NCBI RefSeq assembly: GCF_014898815.1
Contig: NW_026515433.1
Coordinates: forward strand, 518,501 to 582,500
Direction: 5' to 3'
DNA from: Panonychus citri
Lineage: Eukaryota > Arthropoda > Arachnida > Trombidiformes > Tetranychidae
Length of the DNA stretch: 64,000 nt
The translations under genes were made by a program, and so were the position numbers. Below, one piece after another: positions 21,813 to 34,397 of the stretch; position 1 is the stretch's first letter; each line of letters opens with the position of its first letter. Under the pieces are notes generated by a model. That model did no database searches. It saw nothing but the letters and a program-made list of their open reading frames with translations, and was not told the origin of the DNA.

Positions 21813-23195
21813 ATGGACACAATCACTAAGTATGAGATGGACAGTGACATCGAGCACGAGAGTGATGATGGTGAGAATTCATCTTGATTATTGTGATTTT
21901 TTCCATTTTTAATTTTTCTTTCTTTAATCGATTGTGCAGGTTTACCGAATGTCAAAGCTTGGGGAAAAAAGAAGTCTGCCTATTTTGGAACTGATTATGT
22001 AGATAAAGATTTTAGAAGTGAGTTTGTTTTGCTCTTTTCTATTTGAATGGCTTGGTAATTGGTATTTTCTTTTGTCTTATTAGAACGAGCTGGACAAGAT
22101 GAGGAAGAACTTGCCCAGCAGGAAGAAGAGGAAGCTAAAGCGATTCAAATGCGTCTATTAGAGGAGATTGGAGAAGATGATTTGGGTTTAAATAGACTTC
22201 CTGATGTCCGTGAAGGAAGAGAGGAAACTGTTCAAAAAGTGCAAATTGATGTTGATTCTCTATCGACCAGAGAAAAGTTACAACTTTTGAGAAAAGAAGC
22301 TCCTGAGTTGACAAGTCTAGTTGATGATTTCAAAAGGAGTTTGGCAGAACTGGAAAAGCAAAAAAGTGTCTTGAACTATCGTAATGTTGATGATATCGAT
22401 TCTTACCAATCAAGTCTTCCTTATCAAGTCTACAAGACTAAATTCAATCTCGTTACTCGCTATTGTATGAATATTAGCTTTTACCTACTCCTCAAATCTA
22501 AAGGTAAATCCATTGGGAATCATCCGTGTGCATCTAACTTATTAGATTTGAAAAAGATGATTCTTACAATTGAGAAGATTGAAAACAAAAAACAATTCAA
22601 ACTACTTGTTAGTCAATTCTTGGAAAAAATTCAAAACAATGAAAAAATCGTAATGGCAGAAAAAGCTGATGACCAAGAAATCGACACTAGAGATTATGAC
22701 GATAATACCAAAGGCTTGTCACCATCTAGAAAACGAGTTCGATTTGAAGATGACAAACTAAACATTCCCACAGAAGAGGAAGACATTGAGTTACGAGAGT
22801 ATGGTGACCTCAGGGAGAAAAATGAAGATGACGATGAGGATGAAGATGATGACGAAGATGATTTTGATCTCGATGATGAGGAAGATGAAGATGAAGAGGA
22901 ATCTAAAAGCTTCAACAAGTCTGTTGGAAAGAAACAACAAGCAATTGATGAAACAATGGACGAAGACGAAGTTGTTAGGAGACCGATTAATTACCAAATC
23001 GCTAAAAACAAAGGACTAACGCCTAAGAAGCCTAAGGAACAGCGAAATCCAAGAGTTAAACATCGAATGAAATACAAAAAGGCCAAAGCTCGAAGGAGAG
23101 GTCAAGTTCGAGAGCCAAGGAAAGAGATTAAAAAATACGCTGGTGAAATATCAGGAATCAGAACTTCAACTGTTAAAAGTGTTAAGTTTAAATAG
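21813..23195 (+). CDS. UTP3: UTP3/SAS10, small-subunit processome component
   Basis: UTP3/Sas10 is a nucleolar protein of the small-subunit processome, needed for 18S rRNA maturation. Exons 21813-21870, 21940-22017 and 22084-23195 encode 415 residues. The N-terminus has the family's acidic opening, then WGKKKSAYFGTDYVDKD. The Sas10/Utp3/C1D domain spans about 110-210 (LSTREKLQLLRKEAPEL, YCMNISFYLLLKSKG). A long Asp/Glu tract follows, and the hallmark C-terminal Sas10 domain ends the protein, with NKGLTPKKPKEQRNPRVKHR and KKAKARRRGQVRE (about 340-400). Everything expected is in frame. The Asp/Glu tract gives a Ser-rich shadow frame on the other strand. Confidence 0.95.
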
Positions 23196-23256
23196 AATGC
23201 AAATCAAAATTTTTGTATATTTTCTGTTAATTTATTTGCTTTTCAATTCTAAAGAA

Positions 23257-23262
23257 AATAAA
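23257..23262 (+). terminator. AATAAA polyadenylation signal of UTP3
   Basis: Canonical signal about 60 bases after the UTP3 stop codon. Confidence 0.55.
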
Positions 23263-23472
23263 TTAATCGTCGAATTCTAATATCATTGATCAAGCAAAAG
23301 ATGCAAAAATTTGGTTTTCTTATTAATTTCTGTCAGATTCAAGTTTTTCTTTTGATTCGGATTGAGCAATTCTGCGATTACCAATTTACTTAAAAGGAAA
23401 AAATTAAAAAGATTTGTAACTGAGACTATTATCAAAATTTGAAAGAAATTTTGAGAAAAATAACTAGAATTT

Positions 23473-23544
23473 AGGGGACGCCCGGGATTGAACCAGGGAC
23501 CTCTCGATCTGCAGTCGAATGCTCTACCACTGAGCTACATCCCC
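23473..23544 (-). tRNA. tRNA-Cys (GCA)
   Basis: This 72-nt gene folds into a complete cloverleaf on the minus strand. The acceptor arm GGGGATG pairs with CGTCCCC (one T-G pair). The A box (TAGCTCAGTGG), the anticodon loop CTGCAGA with anticodon GCA at 23512-23510, and the B box (GGTTCAATCC) are all present. There is no intron. A T5 run about 15 bases downstream on the minus strand can serve as the Pol III terminator. It lies between UTP3 and the His-rich gene. Confidence 0.97.
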
Positions 23545-23826
23545 AATCTTATCCACCTCCTGATAAAATTAGTATACTTTGGACTCTTTAATGGAATTAG
23601 CTAATTGTTGATAAATGAGAAAAAAAAAATAAATTGTGAACTGAATAGAAGATTAAACCACTTACTGGGTCTTTACCTTTTTGAAGTTTATAATTTGAAA
23701 GATTTTCAGTCCAGCGATCGATGATTAATTTAACATTTATTACTTGATTTTGGTACATTTTTGCTTATGATTGATTGTGATATTTTTGGGATTTTATTCA
23801 AGTTAGTTTGATAAATATCGAGTTAA

Positions 23827-25248
23827 CTATTTTTTGTGGCCCCAATGGTCTTTGTGTTTATGCATTTCGTGATGTTTATGATTGAATTTTCCATGATGAT
23901 CCTCTTTATGTTGATGTTTATGGCCATGATGATGATCTTCATCATGATTATGTTTCTCGCCATGTTTGTGCTTGTGGTTGTGCTCTTCCCAATGTTTGTG
24001 GTCGTCATTATGTTTAGCTACAATTAAGAACAAAATTAGTCAACGATTTATGGAATCTTTATTAACTCTTAGTCGAAATGACCTCTCTTCGAACATGAAT
24101 CAAGAGATTATGAAAACCGAGCGAGCAAGTTACTGGTTCTCTTCAGACTTAATCTATTTGATTAAGATTAGAAAAGAAACATTCAGAGAACAATTAAAAG
24201 AATTCGCAACTAAGTTCAAAGGTAATCGTTCGATAAAATTCAGAATATTGTAGATCATATATTATCGTCCATCTCATTTACTATGTCTCACCAAGCGATT
24301 GACTAATCAAATAGTCGAGTTTAGGTTCGAATTCACTATTATCATGAACGACACAATACCGATTGTAATTATGATTACCGGTAATTAAACTTAATGCAAT
24401 TGACCTGATTTGATAAACAGGTAAAAGGGTAAATTCAAATTAGGGTTAGTAACTGACTAATCAAGTGGATAACAATCAACGGTGACTTATTGAAACTTTG
24501 ATTCAATTACTACAATTCCCTGCTAATGATTTCGTTACGATTAGTTGGTTGTGTTATTGGTTCGTTAGTGTCGTTGGTCTGAATTAACTTTCTCAGCAAT
24601 TGCCAGATTATATAATTAACTTACCATCATGTTTATGTTTCTCATCATGATCATGATTCTCTTTGTGATTTGCTTTGTGGTCATGCCAATGGTAATGGTG
24701 ATGATCATGTCTAAAATATAATCGCAATTAAATTGGAAAGAGAATTAAATTAATCAGATAAACTGTTATTGTTGCAACACGTTGATTTTACAACAATCAA
24801 TTACTATCAGTTGTTTCTCAGAGCTAATTGGTTTGTTGGATTGTTTCAAATCCTTCAATAATTGATAGGCAAACTCACAGTAACTAAGCTCTAATTAATT
24901 TTAAGAATCAACAACAATCAAGACTCACCTGTGTGCATACCACATATGCTTGGGTTTACCTGGAAGAGAAAAGAAATCAAAGAAAACAATTAGTCAATTG
25001 TGACAAATCTTGAATTACGTCCAGTGTTTGGCCATTGAAATTGTTATTAAATCCATTCAGATTGTTAGTAATTAAATCCACTTGATTGGATTGACTCTTA
25101 AACGATCCAATTTACTAATAGTTGATTAGTCACATCACAATTAACAATAATCACGATTAAATATCTTACCCCAACTATCAGCTGATGTCTTGTTGATAAC
25201 AACGACCATTAGAGTGGCCAAAGCCAAAAGAATGAGGCACTTGTTCAT
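23827..25248 (-). CDS. Secreted histidine-rich protein
   Basis: I do not recognise this as a named family. Four exons, 25248-25170, 24959-24929, 24710-24625 and 24017-23827, join in phase to give 128 residues. The protein starts with a signal peptide (MNKCLILLALATLMVVV, cleavage probably after TSA). After a short linker (WGKPKHMWYAH) it is mostly His, Lys, Asp, Glu and Asn, with His-x-His motifs such as HDHHHYHWHDH, HNHKHKHGEKH and HGHKHQHKEDHH, and it ends WGHKK. Composition and secretion suggest binding of divalent metals such as Zn or Cu, or of haem, but that is inference. There are no cysteines in the mature part that I can see. The small 31-nt second exon and the scattered layout would make it easy to miss in automatic annotation. 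Confidence 0.85.
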
Positions 25249-27280
25249 GTTTACTAATCAATCGGATTAACTAATTGTTGTTATTCGAACACAAAATAAA
25301 CGAGAATTAACTTTCTCTCAAAACGGTTGTTCAGTTAAATAGATTCTCGAGTCGCGATTAACTTTGAACGATGAACTCGGAGATCGGTAACAAAAAGGAC
25401 GGACTTTTGATCTTCTTTCTTTTTCTCTTTCTTTCCTTCCACCCACTCAACAAAATCCTTCCCATTTGTCTTACAACAATCAATTGATTAGTTAACATAA
25501 GTAATAATCATAAGTATTAATATAATTAATGATAATAAAGATTAACTATTAACCGAACAATTTGTTGTCTCTATTTCATTCATTCAGAAGCGAAAGTCCG
25601 TGAAATCGATTGCTGATTAACTTAATTGTTATTCTTAAATTTTAATTCACTTCTCTCCTCTTATTCCAATCTCTTAATTTCACTTAATACGATAAGTCCC
25701 CAATCAACTATATTTATAAATTGCTGTTGATTAGCCTATCCGGTGATCATAATCGGTCTACTCACTCACAATCAACTAATTGTAATAACTTTAATTATCA
25801 GTTTGAAAGTCGATCTTGAAATGAAATCAGGAATCATTTAGTTTAAACTAATAACAATTAACTATTATCACTTTAACCAATCAACAGGAACAACAATTGA
25901 TTCTGAGTTACAATCAAATTTGATGATTAAAATGATGATAATCACAATCTTAAACTCATTGTACCTTAAAATGTAAATTAATTGAAACTTAATTAACCCA
26001 AATATTTAGATTTAACTATCAGACAATTAGAATGAGTAAAAGCTAATACACTTAGTAGATTAATCTGATACCAAATTAATTGATTTAACGATGATATTGA
26101 TTATTTGGTCAAACAATTAAGAGATAATTGAGAATGTCTCCTAATCCAATTTAGTCAAATTTTGTTGATCACAATTAGTAATTATGATCAATAATTTCGA
26201 GTATAAATTAACTTAAGGAGATACACGAATTGTGAGACACTTGATTGAATTTAAATTATACAATTTGTAAATTGGATAGAAAATAAGAGTAATAATCAAG
26301 CAGAAAACTTAATTAACTATCTAATTGTTAACCTTTTGTTTCTTTCCAAGAGAAAGCAACCAAATTAAATTATATTAATCAATTACAATTATTATTAGAA
26401 AGTTTTGTCTTCCGCATTTACCGAAGAAGCAAAAATTGCTTGTATTAATTAATAAAGATAAATGCTAATTAGAAAAGTGATCAATTAACTTTCTTGTCTT
26501 TTCTGTTTAAATCTTCAAGTTGATTGACATTTAATCACCGAAAATTTCATTCTGATTGTTTGAACAAATCGATTTTTAAATGCTTAGATTCACTGATCAA
26601 TTCTAATCAATGATCGGATGGCAAATGTCATTTAAATGATTAGGAGTCAATGTAAGTGATTAGTTTCATCATTTGATTGTTTCTTTTTACTGCAAAATTG
26701 TTGCTCGTTTGTTGTTGTTTATGCCTTTTAACTCACAACTATTATCGTAAAAATAATAATTAAAATGTGACTAAAAACACGCTTACAGGTAAGCATAGAT
26801 AATAAAAAGGTTGCAAAGAAGAGGTCAGGAGAGGGCAATGGACAGAGGGCAATGGGATAAGATTATTTTATCTTGTTGATGATTTTTGTGTGTGTATGTG
26901 TTTATGTGGCACTCCTTTTGATAATCATTTGTGTTTGCTTTTACGTAAACAGTTAATTTAACAACAATCAGATTATTCAGAGACTTGAATTGATACTGGA
27001 TTAAGCGATTTCAAAGTTGACTTTTCCTTTTGCCTTCAATCTTGTTTGTCAGCTGAGTTCATCCATAAATCATTCAGAATTTTCCAGTCCAAAGTTTGAG
27101 TCTCGTACGTCAGTCAGTCAGTCAACGATTTTGCTTTCGTAATACAATGGCAATAGTTTAATTTATAATATATTTATATAGTCAAGTCTTTCAGTAAGAT
27201 CCTTTGAGACTTTCGTTTATGGAAATCTAATTGGTGGCTTGAAATTATGATAATTATGTATAAAAACAGCATCGATCTTT
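25249..27280. other. AT-rich intergenic region, 2 kb
   Basis: No gene is supported here. A small direct repeat (agagggcaatgg twice, about 26831-26857) and a tcagtcagtcagtcaa run (27112-27125) are the only structures noticed. The left part should hold the promoter of the His-rich gene and the right part the 3'UTR of misshapen. Confidence 0.5.
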
Positions 27281-30200
27281 TCACCAATTGGCCATTCCAG
27301 GTTTATTCAGAGTCATGAAGTATATTTGACATGAAGAACCTCCTTTGGCAGATGAAAAGAATACCTGAAAAGTAAAAATAAAATAAAATTAGTCACCAAA
27401 AATCAACAAATAGAAAAACATATCATTCAAGTGTCAATATTAAACAGGGAAAACAATGAAGTCATTAAATTACTGTTATAAATACAGTCAACAAAACTAT
27501 CATGAAAAAACAATTGATATAAAAGGACTTTTTAATGAATGAATATTTAATTTTTGATCTCTAAGTAAATCTAACCAAGGTTATCCAGTTACCTACGCAG
27601 CAATCGAAACAACTATTCAATATAATTAACTTAACAATAATAATAATCAAAAGATGAAAAAATAGTTATAATCAGCTGATTGACCAAGTGCATTTGCATA
27701 AATTGCATCAGCTTCACATTGAATGAAAAAACTGTAACGTTTAAAATGATTTGAATATTAATCTGTTGTTGGAGTAGGTTTTGATTGTAGACAATTTGAT
27801 GAATTTTTGCAATCGATGAGTGGGTTTGATTAAATTTCAATGCTAAAATCAAGTATTCGTGGTAAAGGGTGATGAATTGTATTCTATTTTCACCATGAGA
27901 TGATTGAATTAATAATGTATTTTGAAAAGTTAAACAACTATGATTGAAAAGTAGGATAATTGAAAATGACAACAAAGGAATATTTTTTCATGTTGAAAAG
28001 GTGAAAAAACCTTTGCAATTGATTACCATTGATACGTAATGAGTAATTTTAAATTGTTCAACAGTAATAATCAAGTTCAAGAATATACATTTACCTTATC
28101 ATTCCTTTCACAGAGGAATTTCAACTTTTGAGCTCGCTTGTGCATAAATACGCCATCGAGATGACCCGTTTCAACGTTTCTTATTTCAATCGCTTTGTTT
28201 CCCCAGCCCATTATTTGACCAGTGCCGATGTAGGCAACTGAAGTTGGCATCTCACCCCATTGGAGAATGATGTTTTTACTAACCTTTCCGAATGTATTTA
28301 CATAAACACCCTCATCTGAAAGAGGAAGAGGAAATCAAAACAATGAAACCAATTAACGTCAAATAGTAAATATAATTTCATGGACTTAGTCAGATTTAGT
28401 TTGAGTAAAGTTAACATGAAACTCAATGTCGAATGAGAGATAATTAAGAACCATTCAACGAATCTGATTTGGAATTTCAATCAGTAACAACAGAGGTTTT
28501 CATGTGCTCTGAATGTCAACTTTGATTTTCATGAATTCATTTTAAAATGAACAACTTACTATCATAACAGAGGAGAAGTTGTAATCCTTTAGAATTGGGA
28601 AGAGTTACAATCGTGTGAGGTGTAACTGGTCCTTGAGTCTGCTGATTAGATGAAAAAAAGTTGATGAAATTAGTCAAGTTTACAGCTAATTGTTGGTTAA
28701 GGAACACTGATAATGACGATGATTAAGCTTTTCCATTTCCGCTATGGTGCATATGCAAGGTTATTAAACAACAATAATATAATAAATGGATGTCATCGTC
28801 AAAAAAAACATTAGTTGTTATCATTATCATGTAATCATCGCCGCTTATCATTAAATTAGGATTGTTGCAACACAACAGGTAATGAGAGAAACAATCAACA
28901 TACACTCACAAGAGATGGTATGTATATATCATAGACGTGACCATTGTCCAAATCAACAGCATGAAAACCCTCCTTTGAGCCATAAATCACTTTAAATCTG
29001 ATTCCTTCCTCAATCGTCATGTCAACCAGCAGCGGTTTGTGAATAAGATCAGTAAATGATTTGAATGCCATGAACTTATGATAAGGTTTAGGCGCCCATG
29101 CATATATTTCAATGCTATCTCGTAAAGCGATTACCAAGAATTTGATCTTCTCATATTTAACTTTAAGAAAAAAAAAGAAAACGGAGATTCCAGTGAATAA
29201 AAGAATCAAGTAAATAAAAGAAAACAGGTAATAACAATCAGGATAAAACGAAAGATGCAAACAAAATGATTAATTGTAAGTGATTTAGTTAAGCCAAATT
29301 ACAATACCATTGCCACTCCATATTCGAAAGGTATTCTCCCAATCCTTAGAGACGTGTTGTGGTATTTGCCATACCACTTTGGAAGCATTAATAATAATGG
29401 ATAATAGAAATAGTATGCAAATAGAAATGAAAATTCAAGTGAAGAAAAGACTCACAAAACGATTAACCATGGAAACAGAGCAACGAAAATTAACAACTAA
29501 TCAAATTAAAGCAATTTCATCCATAATCATCGTTTTTCATTAATGAATCAGTGAATCAATCAACGAGTGAATCATTGTGATAATCATGAAAACAAAGCAG
29601 GATATTATTGACCGCAAATTAGGTGATTGCGGTAAATGGTAAAAAATTAGAGCGAAATTGGATAAAAAAATGGATAAATTAAGATGATGATTGACAAAAT
29701 AGGGAGTGGGTGAGTATTAATCAATGCAAGGGGATGGTGAATTATCAAAGGGAGAGAGAGTGAATAATTGTTACAATTTAGTTACGTTGAAAATGATCGG
29801 CTTAATCAGTTCTATATTCAGCTATAAACAGGAACAATAATGAAAAAATCATGCACAAGTTCATTGAAAATAAATTGCGATCCTAATTGTTATGGTTAAC
29901 TAGTGGAAATGAAATTTTGATAGACAAGAAAAAAATTGATTCGGAAGTAACATGAAATAGAGGAAGTTTGATACCATAAATAAAAGTACATTAATCAAGC
30001 GATAATTAGCGGAGATTCAATGAAAGTTTCAAAATGTAGATAAATGAGAAAAAAAATTAATCACAATTAAAGGAATCAAACTATTAATAGAAAATTGAAA
30101 TTGAAGGTCAATTGAGGATAAGAGAAATGAGCAAATCATGATTAATCTATTATCGAACGTTTCAATCACTAAGAGAATGATAACCAGCAATTAAAGTGAG

Positions 30201-33200
30201 GAAATCAGATATGCAAATAGTTAATCACAATCAAAATTGATATTTGACTGATAAAGACTGATTATTTTCCGATCTATTGGCAATAAAGATTAAAGGAAAA
30301 TCAATGAAAAACTTGATCCAAGAAGAGAAAAAAGTTAATCGAAAGCAAATGATAAAAAAAGATAATTAGAACTTGAGATAAGCGTAAATCACCACAAATT
30401 GTACCGTTTGTTTCGGTTTGTTGATATTATATCACCATAATCTTCATCTTTCATCTCTCTCTCTCTCTCTCCCGAAGTAATTGTATGTATATGGGATGGC
30501 AACGTTAAATCATAATTGGCAAACATAAACACCCAAAGAATTGGGATGATGATGAAAAATAGGATGGTTTAAGAAAAGAGGATAAGATGGATGATGAGGA
30601 TATAAAGGAAAACGATGCATCGGTAAAATGGAAAATAAAATTAAAGTGATGAAACGAAATTTAGGTAAATATGGTTGACTTTTCAAGGAATTGACCCAAT
30701 ATCGATGGCGATATTGTAATAACAATAAGCGAAAAGTATATTGATTGAATGGAAAGATGACCTTACCAATTTTAAAATGGATTGCACCTTGTAGATCACC
30801 AACATTGACCCAACCACTTCTTTTCTCGATTTGCTGTAGTTGTCATGAAGAGAAAAGAAAATGATCATTAGAGATATTAATTAATTCAAGATCACCATCT
30901 TTAAGTTTGGATAATCATCGTCATCATTTGAGATTTAATTAGAAATTAAAAATTATGTTGATTATTAACTGGACTGAATAATAAAACATATCGACCATGA
31001 AAACTGTTTGGCAATAAGTCAATAATTACTTTGTTTTCATTTGAAAATATGATTTACATATTGAAACACATTAAAAATCAACAAATTCAATTGATCTTGA
31101 GTGTGGAGATTATCTTGGCTCTAAGCCATCACAAATCAGTAACCAATAATAAACCAGACTGATTCTGATAACCTCGAGATGATTACATTGTTTCGTGTAA
31201 GATAAGATAATTTTAATCGTTTTTACTTGTTTCATTAGTTAAATTAAGGGCGATGAAATTATTTCTAAATAAAGTGGCCACATAATGAGATGCATCTTTC
31301 TAACGGTCATTTACTGAAGAAAAGGTCAAGTTTGCTCAAGATTGAATAGTAAACATTGAGTGGCTAATGTCACTGTTGTTGCTGTGTATTTAGTCAATAG
31401 TTATCAGTTTGTCTCATTATCAGATCACTTTCAGTAGTTCAATTGATAATGATGGCGAAAAGGATGATGATGTTTGACGCAATTATTAATACTGGTCAAG
31501 CTTCAATTGCTTAATAACTAAATTGATAGATATTAAAGAAAGTATTGAGAGAATTCATGATTTCATGACTTGATGATGTTATATTTTCATGTTTGATGAC
31601 TAACTTGACCTTGATTCTAATTGATGGGATTGATAGTTATCCAAATTTATCTTAATGAGTGCTAACGGATATTATTTTTCTTGAAGAATCAACTGACCTG
31701 TTCGGTTCGTATGATTTTACTCTTTAACCAAGATAAATAGTAAACTCGGACCCGTGATTTTTTTCCAGAAATGGTGACCAGAATATTTTGACCTTCAAGG
31801 ACTTCCATTTGTTGAAAACGTCGACGTGAGATGAGTGTATATGTTTTACCTTGACCACTTCGATCAAGTAAAACTAAATCATTCTCAGTACCAATTAACA
31901 AATTGACTCCCCATAAAGAGGCACATAGAATATCCGAATTAAACTTCTTTTTGTACTTGCGTATTTCTGGTGTATCAGGATGAGCAGAAGGAGCTACGTT
32001 AACATTAATATGCGACCCACGACGTGGTGATGGGCTGGGCGAGGGTCCACCAGCACTGAATCCAAAGGTGAGGAATGATTTTTGCTTTTGCTGTAAATGT
32101 AATGGATTCTTACTGTTAACAGCTTGTCGATACTGTAGAGAGACGATGATAATAAATCAAGTTATTTATTGATTGATTGATCTAAAGATTCATTCAAAAT
32201 GACCAACAAATAACAAAACAATAGAATATCAATGACCTCTGATAATAAAATGATTGACACTCACTTGCATAAGATAGTTGGCGACTTCATCAGATATTGC
32301 TTTATCTTGACTATTCCTCTGCAATTGTTGGGGTAGTAAATCAGGAAGCACGGAGTTGGGTGGAGTTCCATCTCTATTATTACCAAGAAGAGCGATATTA
32401 GAGGGTGAGCTCTGCGATGATTCTAGACGAGGGATAAATGAATGATTTGTTGAGAGATCGTTGAAATTGGAACCGCGGTCACCTTGTTGATGTTTACGAG
32501 TGACAAGAGTTTTATCGTTTGAATCGTCATCATCATCAGGTGTTGGAGGCAGAGGTCGGTTAGGCGCTTGAGTCGGTGAAGAGTCTGATCCTTGGCCACT
32601 TGACCCTGTAAGTAGATTATTATCATAAGGCCTAAAAGGTCGCGGAGGATATGATGCTAAAAGTGTTCCATCATTCCTTACAACTCCTTCTTCCTCATCA
32701 TCGTCTGAATCAGACTCTAGAGGTGGTGCAAGAGGAGGATTTGGACTTGGTTCTTGTTGACGAGCTTTGAAACCATTGATCTTGGTTTCATTTTTGCCTC
32801 GGGCGATTCCAGGTCTACCATCTGATCCATTATTATTGGTGTACTTTGGCAGGGCAAACTTTTTACTCTCAGGATTAGATGACGCAAGCTCATCAAGCTG
32901 AGCGGCCAAAGCCTCTAAATCTTCTGGTTTGTGAAGTTGAGCAACCTTGAATAAACCAGAATTTCTTTGATGGCCTCCATTAGGTGCAACGGAAACTGCG
33001 TTTCTAGGTGGTGTTAGCGGTTTTCTTTCTCCATTCTCATCTCTTCCTCTTTTGTTTTCCTCTTCAACTGGAATCGGTGGTAAAGGTTTATTGGGTGGTG
33101 GCTCTGGTAAATGACGATGATGTCCACCTCCTGGTGGCACTGGCAGGGGTCGATTTGCTGGATGACTACTTGGTTGAGCCATTTGGGGTACATGGCTTAC

Positions 33201-34397
33201 TCCTGGTTGTGGTATGTTTGATGAACCAGGAAAATTGTTTGCATTGTTAAAGCGACTTGGAATCGCAGAAGCTGCAACGGAAGGTCCAATAGCACCTGAT
33301 TCATTCGAAGTCAATGTTTTATCATTTCGTTTAAGAGTACTGTCTGCTTCTTGACCATCACCACCAGTATCTTCTGGAGCATTAGAATTATCCTCTTCAT
33401 CATCGTCCGATATAAAACCACCTCTTAATTGTTCCTCGGGTTCACCTCGTTTATATTTTCGAACTCTATCAATATGATCTTTCAATTGCATTCGAACTTG
33501 TTTTTCTGTTGGCTGATCTCTGAGGAAAGGGTGTTGAAGAAGTTGATCCGTGCAGGGTCTTTGTTGATAGTCTTTAACTAAAACTGTCTCAATGAATGAG
33601 TGAAATTTTCGACTCCACTTACGTGACTTCAATCTAGGAGGTGAGTTACGAGGAATCAGGAATAGAGCCCTCATGGGATGAAGATCACATAACGGAGGCT
33701 GAGACTCGGCCATTTCTAATGCAGTTATACCGAGAGACCAAAGATCACTTCTATTATCATAAGTTGCTTCAGGATTTTCATCACAAGCAATCACTTCTGG
33801 AGCCATCCAGTAAGGTGTACCGATGAAAGTATTACGACGACCAATTGTCCTATCTAATTGAGCAGAAACACCAAAGTCAACTAATTTAACTTCAGCGTTA
33901 TCAGTGAGGAGAACATTTTGTCCTTTAATATCCCGATGGATAATCTTATTTGCATGTAGATGACTTAAACCACGAAGAATTTCACGACAAATATAGGAAA
34001 TCCATTCTTCCTTCAATGACTGTCCCTTGGTTGTTTTAACTAGATCAGTAACCGAACCAGCACCACAATACTCCATGACAAGCCACAATTTATCATCTTT
34101 ACCCGGAGGACTTTTGTCAATAAAAGCTCCAAAGTAAGTGGCAATGTTTTTATGGTGAGAATATTTTTTAAGAACATTTATCTCAAGCTTAATTTCTTCT
34201 TCCTCATCCTCAGTGACATCCATGATTTTGATGGCAGCCAATTGACCAGTTTTGGTGTGACGGCCCTTGTATACTTGGCCATAGGTTCCATTTCCTACAA
34301 CCTCAACCAGTTCAAAGATTCCAGTTGGATCCTTTAAAGTACTTAAATCAATAACATCTAGGGCACTGTTGAGATTGAGAAGGGCGTTGCACCCCAT
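27281..34397 (-). CDS. msn: Misshapen, Ste20/GCK-IV kinase (MAP4K4/TNIK/MINK1 ortholog)
   Basis: This is a germinal-centre kinase of group IV that feeds JNK signalling and controls cell shape and migration. Exons are 34397-32265, 32132-31698, 30833-30767, 29160-28910, 28641-28560, 28315-28095 and 27364-27281, in phase, giving 1090 residues. The kinase domain (about 27-290) has the Gly loop GNGTYGQ, Lys57, HRD (154-156), DFG (174-176) and activation segment GTPYWMAPE. A Pro-rich, acidic linker with PxxP motifs follows. The C-terminal CNH domain begins near the TPEIRKYKKKFN motif and ends in NKPGMANW, as in the fly. The linker lacks the long Glu/Arg/Gln coiled coil typical of vertebrate and fly members. 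The start MGCN (34397) is the AUG nearest the conserved region; the frame is open further upstream. A candidate cassette exon lies at 29308-29376. Confidence 0.96.
29308..29376 (-). other. Candidate 69-nt cassette exon of misshapen
   Basis: Inside the 1.6-kb intron between exons 3 and 4, a 69-nt stretch is bounded by an AAAG acceptor and a GTATTG donor. It is open in exactly the phase needed (phase 1 on both sides). It would add VVWQIPQHVSKDW-type sequence in the CNH domain, between the AIHFKI and KYEKIKF blocks. I have no transcript evidence. Confidence 0.4.

Noticed and set aside
22694..22997. Ser-rich and Ile/Phe-rich frames on the minus strand, and a Met-rich plus frame
   Set aside because: They are shadows of the Asp/Glu tract of UTP3, whose protein matches a known family in the other frame.
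23836..24027. Met/Phe-rich plus-strand frame
   Set aside because: It is the reverse complement of the His-rich exon; the minus strand has a signal peptide and phase-consistent introns.
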